From assembly GCF_900129035.1 (NCBI RefSeq), contig NZ_FQTW01000002.1, forward strand, positions 244,574-308,573: a stretch of 64,000 bases of DNA, read 5' to 3'. The notes below the pieces were generated by a model. The model saw only the letters and a program-made list of their open reading frames with translations. It did not search any database and was not told the DNA's origin. Every line of letters begins with the position of its first letter. The first letter of the stretch is position 1. Below, in pieces: positions 53,336 to 62,565 of this stretch. The position numbers were made by a program, and so were the translations under genes. Source of the stretch: Psychroflexus salarius (GTDB lineage: Bacteria; Bacteroidota; Bacteroidia; Flavobacteriales; Flavobacteriaceae).

Positions 53336-54769
53336 TTATTGTCCTTGACCTAAAGAAAAGCCTCTTTTACCATCAAACGTGTAAAGATTTTCTGTTTTTA
53401 TGACATCAAAATGAGCATCTAAACAATTCTGAAGTAATTCGATAACTAGGTGTTTTTCAACCGTATTTCCATCAGCATAAAAACGGCACCTCCAGTGATC
53501 TGTAGAAAAAGTTTCTTCATGAGCATTCGGCCAAACTTTTACACCACGATTAGTAATCATGATTAGTTTTAAATCACCTGCTTTTACTTTTGAAAGCGCT
53601 TCACCTAATATATTAGGATCTCTGTCTTTATGATGCAAAAATACATCGACACCAACTAATTCTTTTTTATGTTCTTTAACTTTATATTGATGGAATGAAA
53701 TTGGTTTATTTTCTTCTCCGGTTGAAGTAATTGATAACTGTTGTGGTAATTGACCAAAATTTGAAATAACAGCATCAGCAAATTCACTTGTGGTTAGTTT
53801 CTTTTTGCTATGCGCCTCACTATAGATATCTGATGTATGCAAACCATCTTCTATAGTTTTTAATATCGCTGCCTCAATCGTTTTCGCTTCTTGGTTAAAA
53901 CCAATATGATTAAGCATATGTACTGCAGCCATTAGTAAGCCTGTAGGATTAGCAATACCTTTACCCGCAATATCAGGTGCTGAACCGTGAATAGCCTCAA
54001 ACATTTGACACTTTTCACCGATGTTACTAGAGCCGCACAAACCAACTGAACCTGAGATTTCAGCTGCAATATCTGAAATGATATCGCCATACAAGTTAGC
54101 GGTTACAATAACATCGAAATCTTGCGGTCTGTTGGCGAGTTTTGCAGAAGCAATATCTATAATATGATGATCACTTTCTATCTGTGGATATTCTGCACGA
54201 ATTTCATTAAAAACACGTCTAAACAAACCATCTGTTTGTTTCATGATGTTATCTTTAGAAAAACAAGTAACGCGTTTACGATTATTAGCAACTGCATATT
54301 CAAAAGCGTATTTGATAATTTTTTCGCAACCTGGTCTTGTGATTAATTTCAAACACTGCTCAACCTCATCAGTCTGGCGATGTTCAATTCCAGCATATAA
54401 GTCTTCTTCATTCTCTCGAATAATTACCACATCCATTTCAGGATGTTTAGTATCAATAAAAGGAGCAAAACTTCTACACGGTCTAACGTTCGCAAACAAA
54501 TTAAGCGTCTTTCTGGTGGTCACGTTAAGACTTTTGTAGCCACCACCTTGAGGTGTTGTAATTGGTGCCTTTAAGAAAATTTTATTACGTCGAATTGCAT
54601 CCCAAGCATCATTTGAAATACCTGAAGTATTACCAGAAAGATAAACCTTTTCACCAATTTCAACTTCATCAAAAGCCAAGTCAGCTTTAGTAGCTTTTAA
54701 AACTTTTAGGGTTGCATCCATAATTTCAGGACCAATTCCGTCACCTTTTGCAATTGTAATTCGTTTCAT
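53336..54769 (-). CDS. icd: NADP-dependent isocitrate dehydrogenase
   Basis: 477 residues. It oxidises isocitrate to 2-oxoglutarate in the TCA cycle. Seen: start MKRITIAKGDGIGPEIM; the substrate motif NVRPCRSFAPF with IIRENEEDLYAGIEHR; the metal and cofactor loop ANLYGDIISDIAAEISG and EAIHGSAPDIAGKGIANPTG. About 140 extra residues at the C-terminus (from SITSTGEE) place it in the longer IDH type seen in Thermus, not the E. coli form. NADP or NAD use is inferred from the type, not proven. Separate transcript. Confidence 0.9.
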   Translation of the reverse strand: MKRITIAKGDGIGPEIMDATLKVLKATKADLAFDEVEIGEKVYLSGNTSGISNDAWDAIRRNKIFLKAPITTPQGGGYKSLNVTTRKTLNLFANVRPCRSFAPFIDTKHPEMDVVIIRENEEDLYAGIEHRQTDEVEQCLKLITRPGCEKIIKYAFEYAVANNRKRVTCFSKDNIMKQTDGLFRRVFNEIRAEYPQIESDHHIIDIASAKLANRPQDFDVIVTANLYGDIISDIAAEISGSVGLCGSSNIGEKCQMFEAIHGSAPDIAGKGIANPTGLLMAAVHMLNHIGFNQEAKTIEAAILKTIEDGLHTSDIYSEAHSKKKLTTSEFADAVISNFGQLPQQLSITSTGEENKPISFHQYKVKEHKKELVGVDVFLHHKDRDPNILGEALSKVKAGDLKLIMITNRGVKVWPNAHEETFSTDHWRCRFYADGNTVEKHLVIELLQNCLDAHFDVIKTENLYTFDGKRGFSLGQGQ

Positions 54770-54785
54770 ATTTTAATTTTTAATG

Positions 54786-54793
54786 CAAACTTA
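54786..54793 (-). promoter_or_regulatory. -7 element of icd
   Basis: Reverse strand TAAGTTTG fits TAnnTTTG, 16 bases before the icd ATG. No TTTG at the 19-base spacing, so the -33 is weak or regulated. Confidence 0.45.
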
Positions 54794-54860
54794 AAACATA
54801 AAGTTTATTAATCTTTATTTATATTAAATATATTAATCATAAACTTAATAAATGTCATTT

Positions 54861-54900
54861 ATAATTAAAAAAGCCACAGTACTGTGGCTTTTTTAATTAT
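54861..54900 (-). terminator. Perfect 40-base palindromic terminator
   Basis: Twenty-base arms meet without interruption; the GC part is AAGCCACAGT facing ACTGTGGCTT, flanked by AATTAAAAA and TTTTTAATT. On the reverse strand it ends the small secreted-protein transcript 17 bases after its stop; being symmetric it also works on the plus strand. It shields icd from read-through. Confidence 0.85.
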
Positions 54901-54917
54901 GTTGTTAGTAAATGAAA

Positions 54918-55265
54918 TCAGTTCAATGATTGGTATAATTTCATAAAATACGCGAAACGTTCTGGTGAAACGATCGCTTTAACCTCTTTTTTAAAAGAAT
55001 TATGAGCGCGTCTTTTAAGGTTTGAAAGTCCTTTTTTATCAGTGTTTGAAGATTCAGCACGCTCTATGCTTGTGTGAAATTTCACGATGCTTGCTTCAAG
55101 TTTATTTATATGACTTTCAGACAGCTCCATTTGGTCGCCGATTTTTTTCGCTTGCATTTCTGCAGTAGATTGAATTTCTTCGTTGCTAATTTCTTGTGCA
55201 CTAGCAGTTAAGCCCATTGCTAAAAAAGCAAACAAACTAAGTGTAATTTTTAAAATTGATTTCAT
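54918..55265 (-). CDS. Small secreted helical protein of unknown function
   Basis: 115 residues. Signal peptide about 1-23 (LAMGLTASAQE), then a mainly helical charged domain rich in Lys, Glu and Ser with no cysteines and no recognised family. Terminal region SPERFAYFMKLYQSLN. It is on the same strand as cysN, 48 bases downstream of its stop, and ends at a strong palindromic terminator, so it could be co-transcribed with the sulfate genes; no functional link is visible. Confidence 0.65.
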   Translation of the reverse strand: MKSILKITLSLFAFLAMGLTASAQEISNEEIQSTAEMQAKKIGDQMELSESHINKLEASIVKFHTSIERAESSNTDKKGLSNLKRRAHNSFKKEVKAIVSPERFAYFMKLYQSLN

Positions 55266-55313
55266 GTTTAAAATTTTGGTTAAAATTATAAAAAAAAATA
55301 GAATAATTAATCT

Positions 55314-56570
55314 TTAAACTAACATTCCTGCAGCAACGGTTTCTTTAGTAGAGTCATCAACCAAAATAATACTTCCAGTATTGCGATTATCTCGATAAGC
55401 ATCTAACATCAAACGGTGAGTTGTTCTAATTTTCACGCGTGCAATGTCGTTCATATGAAGTGATTTATCATCAGTTACACGATCATAAGTGTTGATGTTG
55501 ATTTTATAAACCACATCTTTAATCATTGCCTTTTGTTCGTTAGATGTGTGCATAATACTGTATTTAGTTCGCGCTTTTGCTGCGTCATTATTGAGCCAGC
55601 ATAGCATTACATCAAACTCTTGAAGCATTTCTGGTTGATTGTTAGTTCGCACAATCATGTCTCCACGGCTTATATCAATATCATCTTCAAGCGTCATCGA
55701 AACTGACATAGGTGCAAAAGCTTCAGAAACTTCTCGTTCACCTGAATTAATTGATTTTATCTTTGATGTGAAGCCTGATGGCAAAACAGTAACTTCATCA
55801 CCAACGCGATAAATTCCGCCTGCAATTCTGCCTGCATAGCCGCGATAGTCGATAAAGCCTTCTCGTTGTGGTCTAATGACCGTTTGAACCGCAAAGCGAG
55901 CATCAATTTTATTAATATCGCTACTAATATGAAGTGTTTCTAATTCGTGCAATAAAGGTGAGCCTTGAAACCAATTCATTTGTTCTGAACGATTAACAAC
56001 GTTGTCTCCTAAAAGTGCGCTTATTGGTATGTAACGTACATCTTTAATAAGAAGTTTAGAAGAGAACTCTTCAAACTGCTGAACAATATTATTATAAACT
56101 TCTTCATTGTAATCAACCAAGTCCATTTTATTAATACACACGATAACATGCGGTATATTAAGTAATGAAGCTATAAACGTGTGGCGCTTAGTCTGCTCAA
56201 TCACACCATGACGTGCATCGATTAAAATCACAGCTGCATTAGCAGTTGAAGCACCTGTCACCATATTTCTTGTATATTGAATGTGACCAGGCGTATCGGC
56301 AATAATAAATTTACGCTTTGGAGTTGTAAAATATCTATAAGCAACATCGATAGTAATACCTTGCTCGCGTTCATCTTTTAAGCCGTCTGTAAATAAAGCT
56401 AAATCAACGCCTTCAATTCCTTTTTGTTTACTCGTTTGCTCTACAGAAGCTAATTGGTCTTCAAAAATTGATTTTGAATCGTATAGTAAACGGCCGATTA
56501 AGGTGCTTTTACCATCATCTACACTTCCGGCCGTGGTAAATCTTAATAATTGGTTTTGATCTATTTTCAT
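55314..56570 (-). CDS. cysN: Sulfate adenylyltransferase subunit 1 (GTPase)
   Basis: 418 residues. CysN, with CysD, makes adenosine 5'-phosphosulfate from ATP and sulfate, driven by GTP. EF-Tu-like GTPase motifs: GSVDDGKST (15-23), DTPGHIQYTRNMVTGAS and NKMD. The two OB-like domains follow. It has no fused CysC kinase, which is encoded separately here. Lies 41 bases after cysD. Confidence 0.94.
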   Translation of the reverse strand: MKIDQNQLLRFTTAGSVDDGKSTLIGRLLYDSKSIFEDQLASVEQTSKQKGIEGVDLALFTDGLKDEREQGITIDVAYRYFTTPKRKFIIADTPGHIQYTRNMVTGASTANAAVILIDARHGVIEQTKRHTFIASLLNIPHVIVCINKMDLVDYNEEVYNNIVQQFEEFSSKLLIKDVRYIPISALLGDNVVNRSEQMNWFQGSPLLHELETLHISSDINKIDARFAVQTVIRPQREGFIDYRGYAGRIAGGIYRVGDEVTVLPSGFTSKIKSINSGEREVSEAFAPMSVSMTLEDDIDISRGDMIVRTNNQPEMLQEFDVMLCWLNNDAAKARTKYSIMHTSNEQKAMIKDVVYKININTYDRVTDDKSLHMNDIARVKIRTTHRLMLDAYRDNRNTGSIILVDDSTKETVAAGMLV

Positions 56571-56611
56571 ATTAAATTAAAGTCTTGTGTTAGTAATTGG
56601 TTGATTTTGTT

Positions 56612-57517
56612 TTAGAAATAACCTTCTTTTTTTCGATCTTCCATGGCGGTTTCAGAACGTTTATCATCAGTTCTATTACCGCGTTCAGTTTCACGCATTG
56701 TTGAAACTTCTTCAACAATTTTCTCCATCGTATCGGCATCAGATTCAATACCGCCAGTAATTGTGATATCACCTAAGGTTCTAAATCTAATTTTTTTAGT
56801 TACAATCTCTTCATTAGGCTCTAATTTTAAAAACTGAGAATTAGGAATCCAGGAGCCATTCCGTCTTACTACTTCTCGTTCGTGAGCTATATAAAGTGAA
56901 GGGATTTCAATATTTTCTTTTAAGAGGTAATTCCAAACATCCATCTCTGTCCAGTTACTAATTGGAAAAGCTCTAAAATGCTCACCTTCAAAATATTTTC
57001 CATTTAATAAGTTCCATAATTCTGGACGCTGATTTTTAGGATCCCATTGCCCAAACTCGTCACGATGTGAAAAAAATCGTTCTTTAGCGCGTGCTTTTTC
57101 TTCGTCTCGACGACCACCACCAATTGCACAGTCAATTTTATTAGTTTCAATAGCATCTAATAAAGTAGTAATTTGCAAAGCATTTCTTGTGGCATTTTTA
57201 CCTTTTTCTTCAGCAACACGACCTTGGTCTATTGATTCTTGCACAGAACCAACAATTAAACGTACGCCTAATTTATCGACTAGCTGATCTCTAAATTGAA
57301 TGGTTTCAGGGAAGTTATGTCCCGTATCAACATGCATTAAGGCAAATGGAATTTTAGCTGGATAAAATGCCTTCTTTGCTAAATGGGTTACCAAAATAGA
57401 ATCTTTACCACCGGAAAATAAAATGACAGGATTTTGAAACTGTGCCCAAACTTCACGTAAAATGAAGATAGCCTCAGATTCTAATTCTTCTAAATAATTT
57501 AAATAATATGAATTCAT
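56612..57517 (-). CDS. cysD: Sulfate adenylyltransferase subunit 2
   Basis: 301 residues. The ATP-pyrophosphatase-type catalytic subunit of APS synthesis. The PP-loop is SGGKDS (35-40) in VILFSGGKDSILVTHL; family motifs ALMHVDTGHNFPETIQFRD and GGGRRDEEKARAKERFFSHRD are intact. The terminal MEDRKKEGYF is standard. Paired with cysN. Confidence 0.95.
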   Translation of the reverse strand: MNSYYLNYLEELESEAIFILREVWAQFQNPVILFSGGKDSILVTHLAKKAFYPAKIPFALMHVDTGHNFPETIQFRDQLVDKLGVRLIVGSVQESIDQGRVAEEKGKNATRNALQITTLLDAIETNKIDCAIGGGRRDEEKARAKERFFSHRDEFGQWDPKNQRPELWNLLNGKYFEGEHFRAFPISNWTEMDVWNYLLKENIEIPSLYIAHEREVVRRNGSWIPNSQFLKLEPNEEIVTKKIRFRTLGDITITGGIESDADTMEKIVEEVSTMRETERGNRTDDKRSETAMEDRKKEGYF

Positions 57518-57529
57518 AATGTCTGTTTC

Positions 57530-58117
57530 TTAAAATTTATTGTTTAGGTAGTTTGTAATTGTTTTAACGGCTTCAGCAACCGATACTTGTTCTGTTTTAA
57601 TGTGTATATCTGGGTTTATGGGTGCTTCATAAGGCGCATCAATCCCTGTAAAGTTTTTTATCTCTCCGGCACGTGCTTTTTTATACAAACCTTTTACATC
57701 ACGGCGTTCACACTCTTCTAAACTTGTATCTACAAAAACTTCAATAAAGTCTGCTTGACCAACTATGTTCTTAACTTGTTCACGGTCTGATATTAACGGC
57801 GACACAAAAGCGGCAATAGTGATATGACCAGCATCTACAAACAATTTAGCAACTTCAGCTATACGTCTGAGGTTTTCTAATCGGTCTTCTTTTGTAAAAC
57901 CAAGTCCTTTATTAATTCCGCTTCTAATATTATCTCCATCTAAGCTGTAGACTTGAAGGTTTTGCTTAAACAATTCTACTTCAACCTGGTTGGCAATAGT
58001 CGATTTTCCTGAACCTGATAATCCTGTGAACCAAAGCACAAAAGATTTATGATGATTACGTTTATTACGGTCATTTCGACTTAAATCGTAATCGTGTATG
58101 ACAATGTTTTCGCTCAT
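57530..58117 (-). CDS. cysC: Adenylyl-sulfate kinase
   Basis: 195 residues. It phosphorylates APS to PAPS, the sulfate donor. P-loop GLSGSGKST (32-40), DGDNIRSGINKGLGFTKEDR and FVSPLISDREQVKNIV are intact, as is FIEVFVDTSLEECERRD. The start overlaps the cysQ stop by 4 bases, so translation is probably coupled. No PAPS reductase or sulfite reductase is in the window. Confidence 0.95.
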   Translation of the reverse strand: MSENIVIHDYDLSRNDRNKRNHHKSFVLWFTGLSGSGKSTIANQVEVELFKQNLQVYSLDGDNIRSGINKGLGFTKEDRLENLRRIAEVAKLFVDAGHITIAAFVSPLISDREQVKNIVGQADFIEVFVDTSLEECERRDVKGLYKKARAGEIKNFTGIDAPYEAPINPDIHIKTEQVSVAEAVKTITNYLNNKF

Positions 58118-58914
58118 GATAATGTGGTTACATGAAAATAACCATTCAATAAATTTTCACGGTTGTATAACATTTCTTTGTTAGTGTCAAGACTTATCAC
58201 CTTTAGACCAACACCGCTACAAATGGCTTGTCCCGCAGCTGTATCCCATTCCATTGTAGGAGCGTAACGCGGATACACGTCAGCTTTACCTTCTGCAACA
58301 AGACAAAACTTTAAAGAGCTCCCTTTTGAAACAATTTCAACGGGTTTTTGATACTTTTCTTCTAAAGTATTGATGAATTGTTTTGTATCATCATTCATAT
58401 GAGAACGACTTCCTACGACTTCAATAGTTGAAGTAGCCGATTTTGGTTCTAGAGTTTTAGCTTGACTTAAAACTTCAGTTAAGTTGAAGTCGCTTTTAGG
58501 GATTTCAACTTTAATCGATTGTCGATTCTTAACATCACCAACATATAATTCGCGAGTTGCAGGCACGTAAATAACACCAAAAATTGGTTTTTGATCTTCT
58601 ACTAAAGCAATGTTTACGGTAAATTCGCCGTTTTTCTTCACAAACTCTTTCGTGCCATCAATCGGGTCTACAATCCAGCATGAGCTCCAATTTTGACGTG
58701 TTTTGTAATCAATAGCTTTATTTTCTTCACTAATAATTGGGATCTCAGTTGTAGAGAGATAAGACATGATTACCCGATTTGATTCTTGATCGGCAAGGGT
58801 TAAGGGTGAATCATCAGATTTATAAGCAACCTCAAAATCAGTGGCGTAAATCTTCATAATTTCTTCTCCAGCCTCTATAGCTGCTGTTATTGCCAAGTGG
58901 TGTAGTTTATTCAT
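58114..58914 (-). CDS. cysQ: 3'(2'),5'-bisphosphate nucleotidase
   Basis: 266 residues of the inositol-phosphatase fold. It removes 3'-phosphoadenosine 5'-phosphate, the by-product of PAPS use, and protects against its toxicity. Metal motifs: EENKAIDY, WIVDPIDGTKEF (the DPIDGT signature) and MEWDTAAGQAIC (WDTAAG). First gene of cysQ-cysC-cysD-cysN; a -7 box lies at 58941-58948. Confidence 0.93.
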   Translation of the reverse strand: MNKLHHLAITAAIEAGEEIMKIYATDFEVAYKSDDSPLTLADQESNRVIMSYLSTTEIPIISEENKAIDYKTRQNWSSCWIVDPIDGTKEFVKKNGEFTVNIALVEDQKPIFGVIYVPATRELYVGDVKNRQSIKVEIPKSDFNLTEVLSQAKTLEPKSATSTIEVVGSRSHMNDDTKQFINTLEEKYQKPVEIVSKGSSLKFCLVAEGKADVYPRYAPTMEWDTAAGQAICSGVGLKVISLDTNKEMLYNRENLLNGYFHVTTLS

Positions 58915-58940
58915 TGAGTTAGTTAACTTCAGTTTAGCGA

Positions 58941-58948
58941 CAAAAGTA
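58941..58948 (-). promoter_or_regulatory. -7 element of the cysQ-cysN operon
   Basis: Reverse strand TACTTTTG fits TAnnTTTG, 26 bases before the cysQ ATG. No TTTG at 19-base spacing, so it could require an activator. It is the only such match upstream of cysQ and would drive the four sulfate-activation genes. Confidence 0.45.
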
Positions 58949-59079
58949 TATAATTTCTATTAAATTAGTAGACTAATAAAATAGATATCACTTTATGACA
59001 ATGTTAAATTTTAAATCCCTTCGATTTTGTTGGGCTAAAAAAACAATTTAGTGTATTTTTCAATATTAATATTCTAAAT

Positions 59080-59796
59080 ATGAAGCGATGTTTTTTCATT
59101 TTAAGTTTTTTTATAACTCTAGTTGTTCAAAGTCAAGACATTCATAAACATCAGCTTTGGGATGATTTGCTTCAAGCCTTTGTAAATGATGATGGTTTAG
59201 TTAATTATGCGGCTTTTAAAACAAAAGAGGCTGAGCTTGACCTATATCTTTCGCAACTCAATAAGCAATATCAACCAACACAATTTACAAAAGCCCAAAA
59301 AAAAGCTTACCTTATAAATGCTTATAACGCTTATACGATTAAACTGATTTTAAAGCATTATCCAATAAAAAGTATTAAAGACATTGGCGGATTTTTAGAA
59401 AACCCCTTTAAAATAAAGTTTGCTCAACTCGGTGAAAAAACTTACAGTTTAGATCAAATTGAAAAAGATATGCTTCTAGAAATGGGCGATCCACGTGTAC
59501 ATTTTGCTGTTAATTGCGCTTCCTTTTCTTGTCCTTCTTTAAGTAATAAAGCCTATGTTGCAGATGAATTAAACCTTCAATTAGAACTCGCTAGCCAAAA
59601 ATTTATCAATTCTGATAAAAATAGCATCAAACAAAACCAACTGAAACTTTCGAAAATTTTCAAATGGTATTCGTCTGATTTTGAAGCACATTCAGGTTCG
59701 GTTATAAGGTTTATACAAAACTATTACTCTGGCCGATTATCATCTGATGCAGATTTAGAATATTTAAACTATTCTTGGGCATTAAATAAACAATAA
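59080..59796 (+). CDS. DUF547 domain protein, secreted
   Basis: 238 residues. Signal peptide about 1-18 (FITLVVQSQD). The DUF547 core follows, with LWDDLLQAFVNDDGLVNYAAFK, AYLINAYNAYTIKLILKHYPIKSI and HFAVNCASFSCPSL; family members are uncharacterised and often considered periplasmic. It precedes a TIGR04283-type glycosyltransferase by 6 bases, a pairing I recall from arsenosugar-gene neighbourhoods in flavobacteria. Possible partner, not shown. Confidence 0.85.
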   Translation: MKRCFFILSFFITLVVQSQDIHKHQLWDDLLQAFVNDDGLVNYAAFKTKEAELDLYLSQLNKQYQPTQFTKAQKKAYLINAYNAYTIKLILKHYPIKSIKDIGGFLENPFKIKFAQLGEKTYSLDQIEKDMLLEMGDPRVHFAVNCASFSCPSLSNKAYVADELNLQLELASQKFINSDKNSIKQNQLKLSKIFKWYSSDFEAHSGSVIRFIQNYYSGRLSSDADLEYLNYSWALNKQ

Positions 59797-59802
59797 GCGG
59801 TT

Positions 59803-60510
59803 ATGCTAAGTCTTGTCATCCCGGTATATAATGAAGCAGAAATAGTAGAAGAATCGATTAAGTTTATTAAAAAACAACTTTACTTTTCTTCTACCGAAGT
59901 TTTAGTAGTTGATGGCCAAAGCAATGACAACACTTGGACTATGATTCAAAATCTTGAAGGCATTAAGTCAATTAAAAGTGAAAAAGGTCGTGCTCAACAA
60001 ATGAATACAGGTGCTAAAGCAGCATCTCAAGAATTACTTTTTTTCTTACATATCGATTCTCAACCACCTTTGCATTTTGATAAGCAAATTATCAATACCT
60101 TAAATAAAAACACGCAAGCCGGCAGTTTTCGGTTAAAATTTAACGATCAGCATTGGTGGTTAAGTTTTATTGCTTGGTTTACACAGTTTAATTTTACTGT
60201 ATGTCGAGGTGGTGACCAAGGTTTGTTTATTACCAAAAGCGCCTTTGAAAAGATTGGAGGCTTCAACGAAGACTATATTGTTTTTGAAGATCATGAAATT
60301 GTAAATCGACTCAAGCAACACCGCTTTAAATTTAAGGTGATGCCTGATTACATGCTTACATCTTCCCGATTATTTAGGCAATATGGTATTTTTAGGTTGC
60401 AGATTATTTTTGCTAGATTATATATCAGGCGTTATATTTTAAATCAGACACCTGAGCAACTTTATCTAAGCTACAAAAAGGCTATTCAAAAAAACTGGAC
60501 CAAAAATTAA
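59803..60510 (+). CDS. Arsenosugar-type glycosyltransferase (TIGR04283-like), GT2 family
   Basis: 235 residues. GT-A fold start LVIPVYNEAEIVEESI with VVDGQSNDNT; the family motif GRAQQMNTGAKAA, FFLHIDSQPP for the Asp-x-Asp-like site, CRGGDQGLFIT and IGGFNEDYIVFEDHEIVNRL fit the TIGR04283 subfamily named for arsenosugar biosynthesis. Neither arsM nor the radical SAM partner (ArsS) is in this window, so it may have another substrate or the pathway is split. Starts 6 bases after the DUF547 gene. Confidence 0.8.
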   Translation: MLSLVIPVYNEAEIVEESIKFIKKQLYFSSTEVLVVDGQSNDNTWTMIQNLEGIKSIKSEKGRAQQMNTGAKAASQELLFFLHIDSQPPLHFDKQIINTLNKNTQAGSFRLKFNDQHWWLSFIAWFTQFNFTVCRGGDQGLFITKSAFEKIGGFNEDYIVFEDHEIVNRLKQHRFKFKVMPDYMLTSSRLFRQYGIFRLQIIFARLYIRRYILNQTPEQLYLSYKKAIQKNWTKN

Positions 60511-60523
60511 AGAGACAACAAGT

Positions 60524-60841
60524 TTAAACTTTAACGGCAGTTCCCGAAGCTGTCACCATAAGCATACCGTTGCCACTACCTAAAGTTTCATAATCTAAAT
60601 CAACTCCCAAAACAGCATTAGCCCCTAAACTAGCTGCTTTCTGTTTCATTTCTTGTACTGCTGTTTCTTTAGCTTCGCGTAGTACCTTTTCATAAGAAGA
60701 TGATCTACCACCGACCAAATCGGTTATACTGGCAAAAAAATCTTTAAAAACATTAGCACCAATAATAGTTTCACCAGTTACTAAGTCGATATACTCTTTG
60801 ACTGGTTGACCTTCTATTAGGTTAGTTGTTGTTACTATCAT
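60524..60841 (-). CDS. ybjQ: YbjQ-family heavy-metal-binding-domain protein
   Basis: 105 residues, full length for this family. YbjQ (DUF74) proteins form small beta-rich pentamers of unknown role. Typical pattern: [50 protein letters not shown], then [20 protein letters not shown]. The convergent glycosyltransferase ends 13 bases away. Confidence 0.85.
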   Translation of the reverse strand: MIVTTTNLIEGQPVKEYIDLVTGETIIGANVFKDFFASITDLVGGRSSSYEKVLREAKETAVQEMKQKAASLGANAVLGVDLDYETLGSGNGMLMVTASGTAVKV

Positions 60842-60973
60842 AATTTTACTTTTGTTTAATTAGTAGCGTAAAATTGAATTTGTTACAAATTAACCTCATC
60901 ATTAAATAAAGTTTTATGTTAAACACAATCTTATTAAACTATTATTTAGTAATTTAAAAGTTAAAATACAAAT

Positions 60974-61477
60974 ATGAGTAGAGGATTTGTTAAAGAAAGT
61001 GACCAAGAAGAACCAATTGTAATACCTCCAAGAGCATCATTACCTGAAGGTCAAACTAATTACGTAACACCTAAAGGCAAGTATTTATTAGAAGAAGAAA
61101 AACAACAATTAGAATTTCGGCGTGTTAACTTAGATATTAAAGATGACACAGAACGTCGACGTGAAGTGGCAAAAATAGATGGTCAATTACATTTACTTCT
61201 AGAGCGTTTGAATTCGGCACATGTGATTGATCTTGAACAGCAACCAAAAGACCATGTCCGTTTTGGTGCTCAAGTCAAATTTAAAATGAATGGTAAAACA
61301 TTAAGATTTCAAATTGTTGGCGTAGATGAAGCTAGCGTTAAAGAAAAGAAAATTGCTTTTACTTCTCCATTAGCCAAAGCGTTAATTTCAAAAAAAGAAG
61401 GTGACTGCTTTACATTTAACTTAGGTGAAGACTCACGACCTGTTGAAGTTTTAGAGATAAATTATGATATTCAATAA
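60974..61477 (+). CDS. GreA/GreB-like transcript cleavage or secondary-channel protein
   Basis: 167 residues. The start SRGFVKESDQEEPIVIPPRA then LPEGQTNYVTPKGKYLL is a GreB-type N-terminus. A coiled coil (about 40-80) leads into the C-terminal Gre domain (VRFGAQVKFKMNGKTLRFQIVGVDEA ... FTSPLAKALISKKEGDCF). GreA/GreB rescue backtracked RNA polymerase. The coiled-coil tip should carry two acidic residues; DIKDDTERRREV may supply them, but this is not certain. It is a stand-alone gene. Confidence 0.8.
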   Translation: MSRGFVKESDQEEPIVIPPRASLPEGQTNYVTPKGKYLLEEEKQQLEFRRVNLDIKDDTERRREVAKIDGQLHLLLERLNSAHVIDLEQQPKDHVRFGAQVKFKMNGKTLRFQIVGVDEASVKEKKIAFTSPLAKALISKKEGDCFTFNLGEDSRPVEVLEINYDIQ

Positions 61478-61509
61478 AACGAATAACTTCAACCTAAATT
61501 AATGTCTTT

Positions 61510-62565
61510 TTAAGCTTTGTTTTGTTTTTGTTGTTTAATTTTAGCTTGACGATCTTTCCATTTACTTAAAGCATATTTTTGCATGTCATGCGTTTTGTCT
61601 TTTTCATCAACAATTTCAAAGCCTAGGAGTGATTCAATAATATCTTCAAGCGTAGTAATACCGTCCATACCACCATACTCATCGATAATGAGTGATAAAT
61701 GTTCGCGTTTAGATAACATTTGGTCCCAGGCCTTAAAAAGAGTTAGGTTTTTTGGAAATGTTAGAATTTCACGTTTTAAATCTTTCAGTTGAAGATTAAA
61801 TTGGTCTTCAGCAAGCTTTTCAAACACTTTAGAACGCAAAATATAACCTGTAATATGGTCTTTTTGATCTTTATATATCGGGATTCTTGAGAAATGAAAA
61901 AACTCTTTATTCTTCATAAAGTCTCTCAATGTCATATCTTCACTAGCCGTCACTACAACAACGCGAGGTGTCATAATTTTTGACACTTTAATATCTTTTA
62001 ATCGTATAAGGTTTTGAATAATGGTATTTTCATTATCATTAAAAATTCCCTCTTCTTTTCCAATTGTTGTTAGGGCAGAAACTTCTTCTCTACTTGTTGT
62101 TAATTCATTTTTATCTCGAGCAAGCAGACGTGTCAAAAAAGAAGATGCTAGTACAAATGGAAAGGTAACAAATACCATTAGGTTAATAATTTTAGCAGAA
62201 ATACCAACTAGTTCTTTGCTATAATTAGCACCTATGGTTTTAGGTATAATTTCAGTAACTATTAAAATTAAAACGGTAAGAATAGCTGAAACTAGACCAA
62301 AATAAGCATCTCCAAATACTATAGTTGCTTGAGCGCCGACACCTGCAGCTCCAACTGTATGCGCAATGGTATTAAGAGACAAAATAGCAGATAAAGGTTG
62401 ATCGATATCTTCTTTTTGTTTCAACATTAATTGAGCGCTTTTATTACCATTTTCAAGCTGAGATTTCAAGTATGATAATGGCGTAGATAATAAAACCGAT
62501 TCCATTACCGAACACAAAAAAGAAATCACTAAAACTATGGAAAGGTAAACTAGTAATAAAGTCAT
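61510..62565 (-). CDS. CNNM/CBS-domain membrane protein (hemolysin-family)
   Basis: 351 residues. An N-terminal CNNM (DUF21) domain with about four transmembrane segments (to about 150), followed by a CBS pair (about 195-320, VSKIMTPRVVVVTASEDM, GYILRSKVF, then EYGGMDGITTLEDIIESLLG). It ends soon after, so the CorC/HlyC domain usually found at the C-terminus is absent. Family members are linked to magnesium homeostasis; the name hemolysin is historical. A -7 box TAAATTTG is at 62585-62592 on the reverse strand. Confidence 0.88.
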   Translation of the reverse strand: MTLLLVYLSIVLVISFLCSVMESVLLSTPLSYLKSQLENGNKSAQLMLKQKEDIDQPLSAILSLNTIAHTVGAAGVGAQATIVFGDAYFGLVSAILTVLILIVTEIIPKTIGANYSKELVGISAKIINLMVFVTFPFVLASSFLTRLLARDKNELTTSREEVSALTTIGKEEGIFNDNENTIIQNLIRLKDIKVSKIMTPRVVVVTASEDMTLRDFMKNKEFFHFSRIPIYKDQKDHITGYILRSKVFEKLAEDQFNLQLKDLKREILTFPKNLTLFKAWDQMLSKREHLSLIIDEYGGMDGITTLEDIIESLLGFEIVDEKDKTHDMQKYALSKWKDRQAKIKQQKQNKA

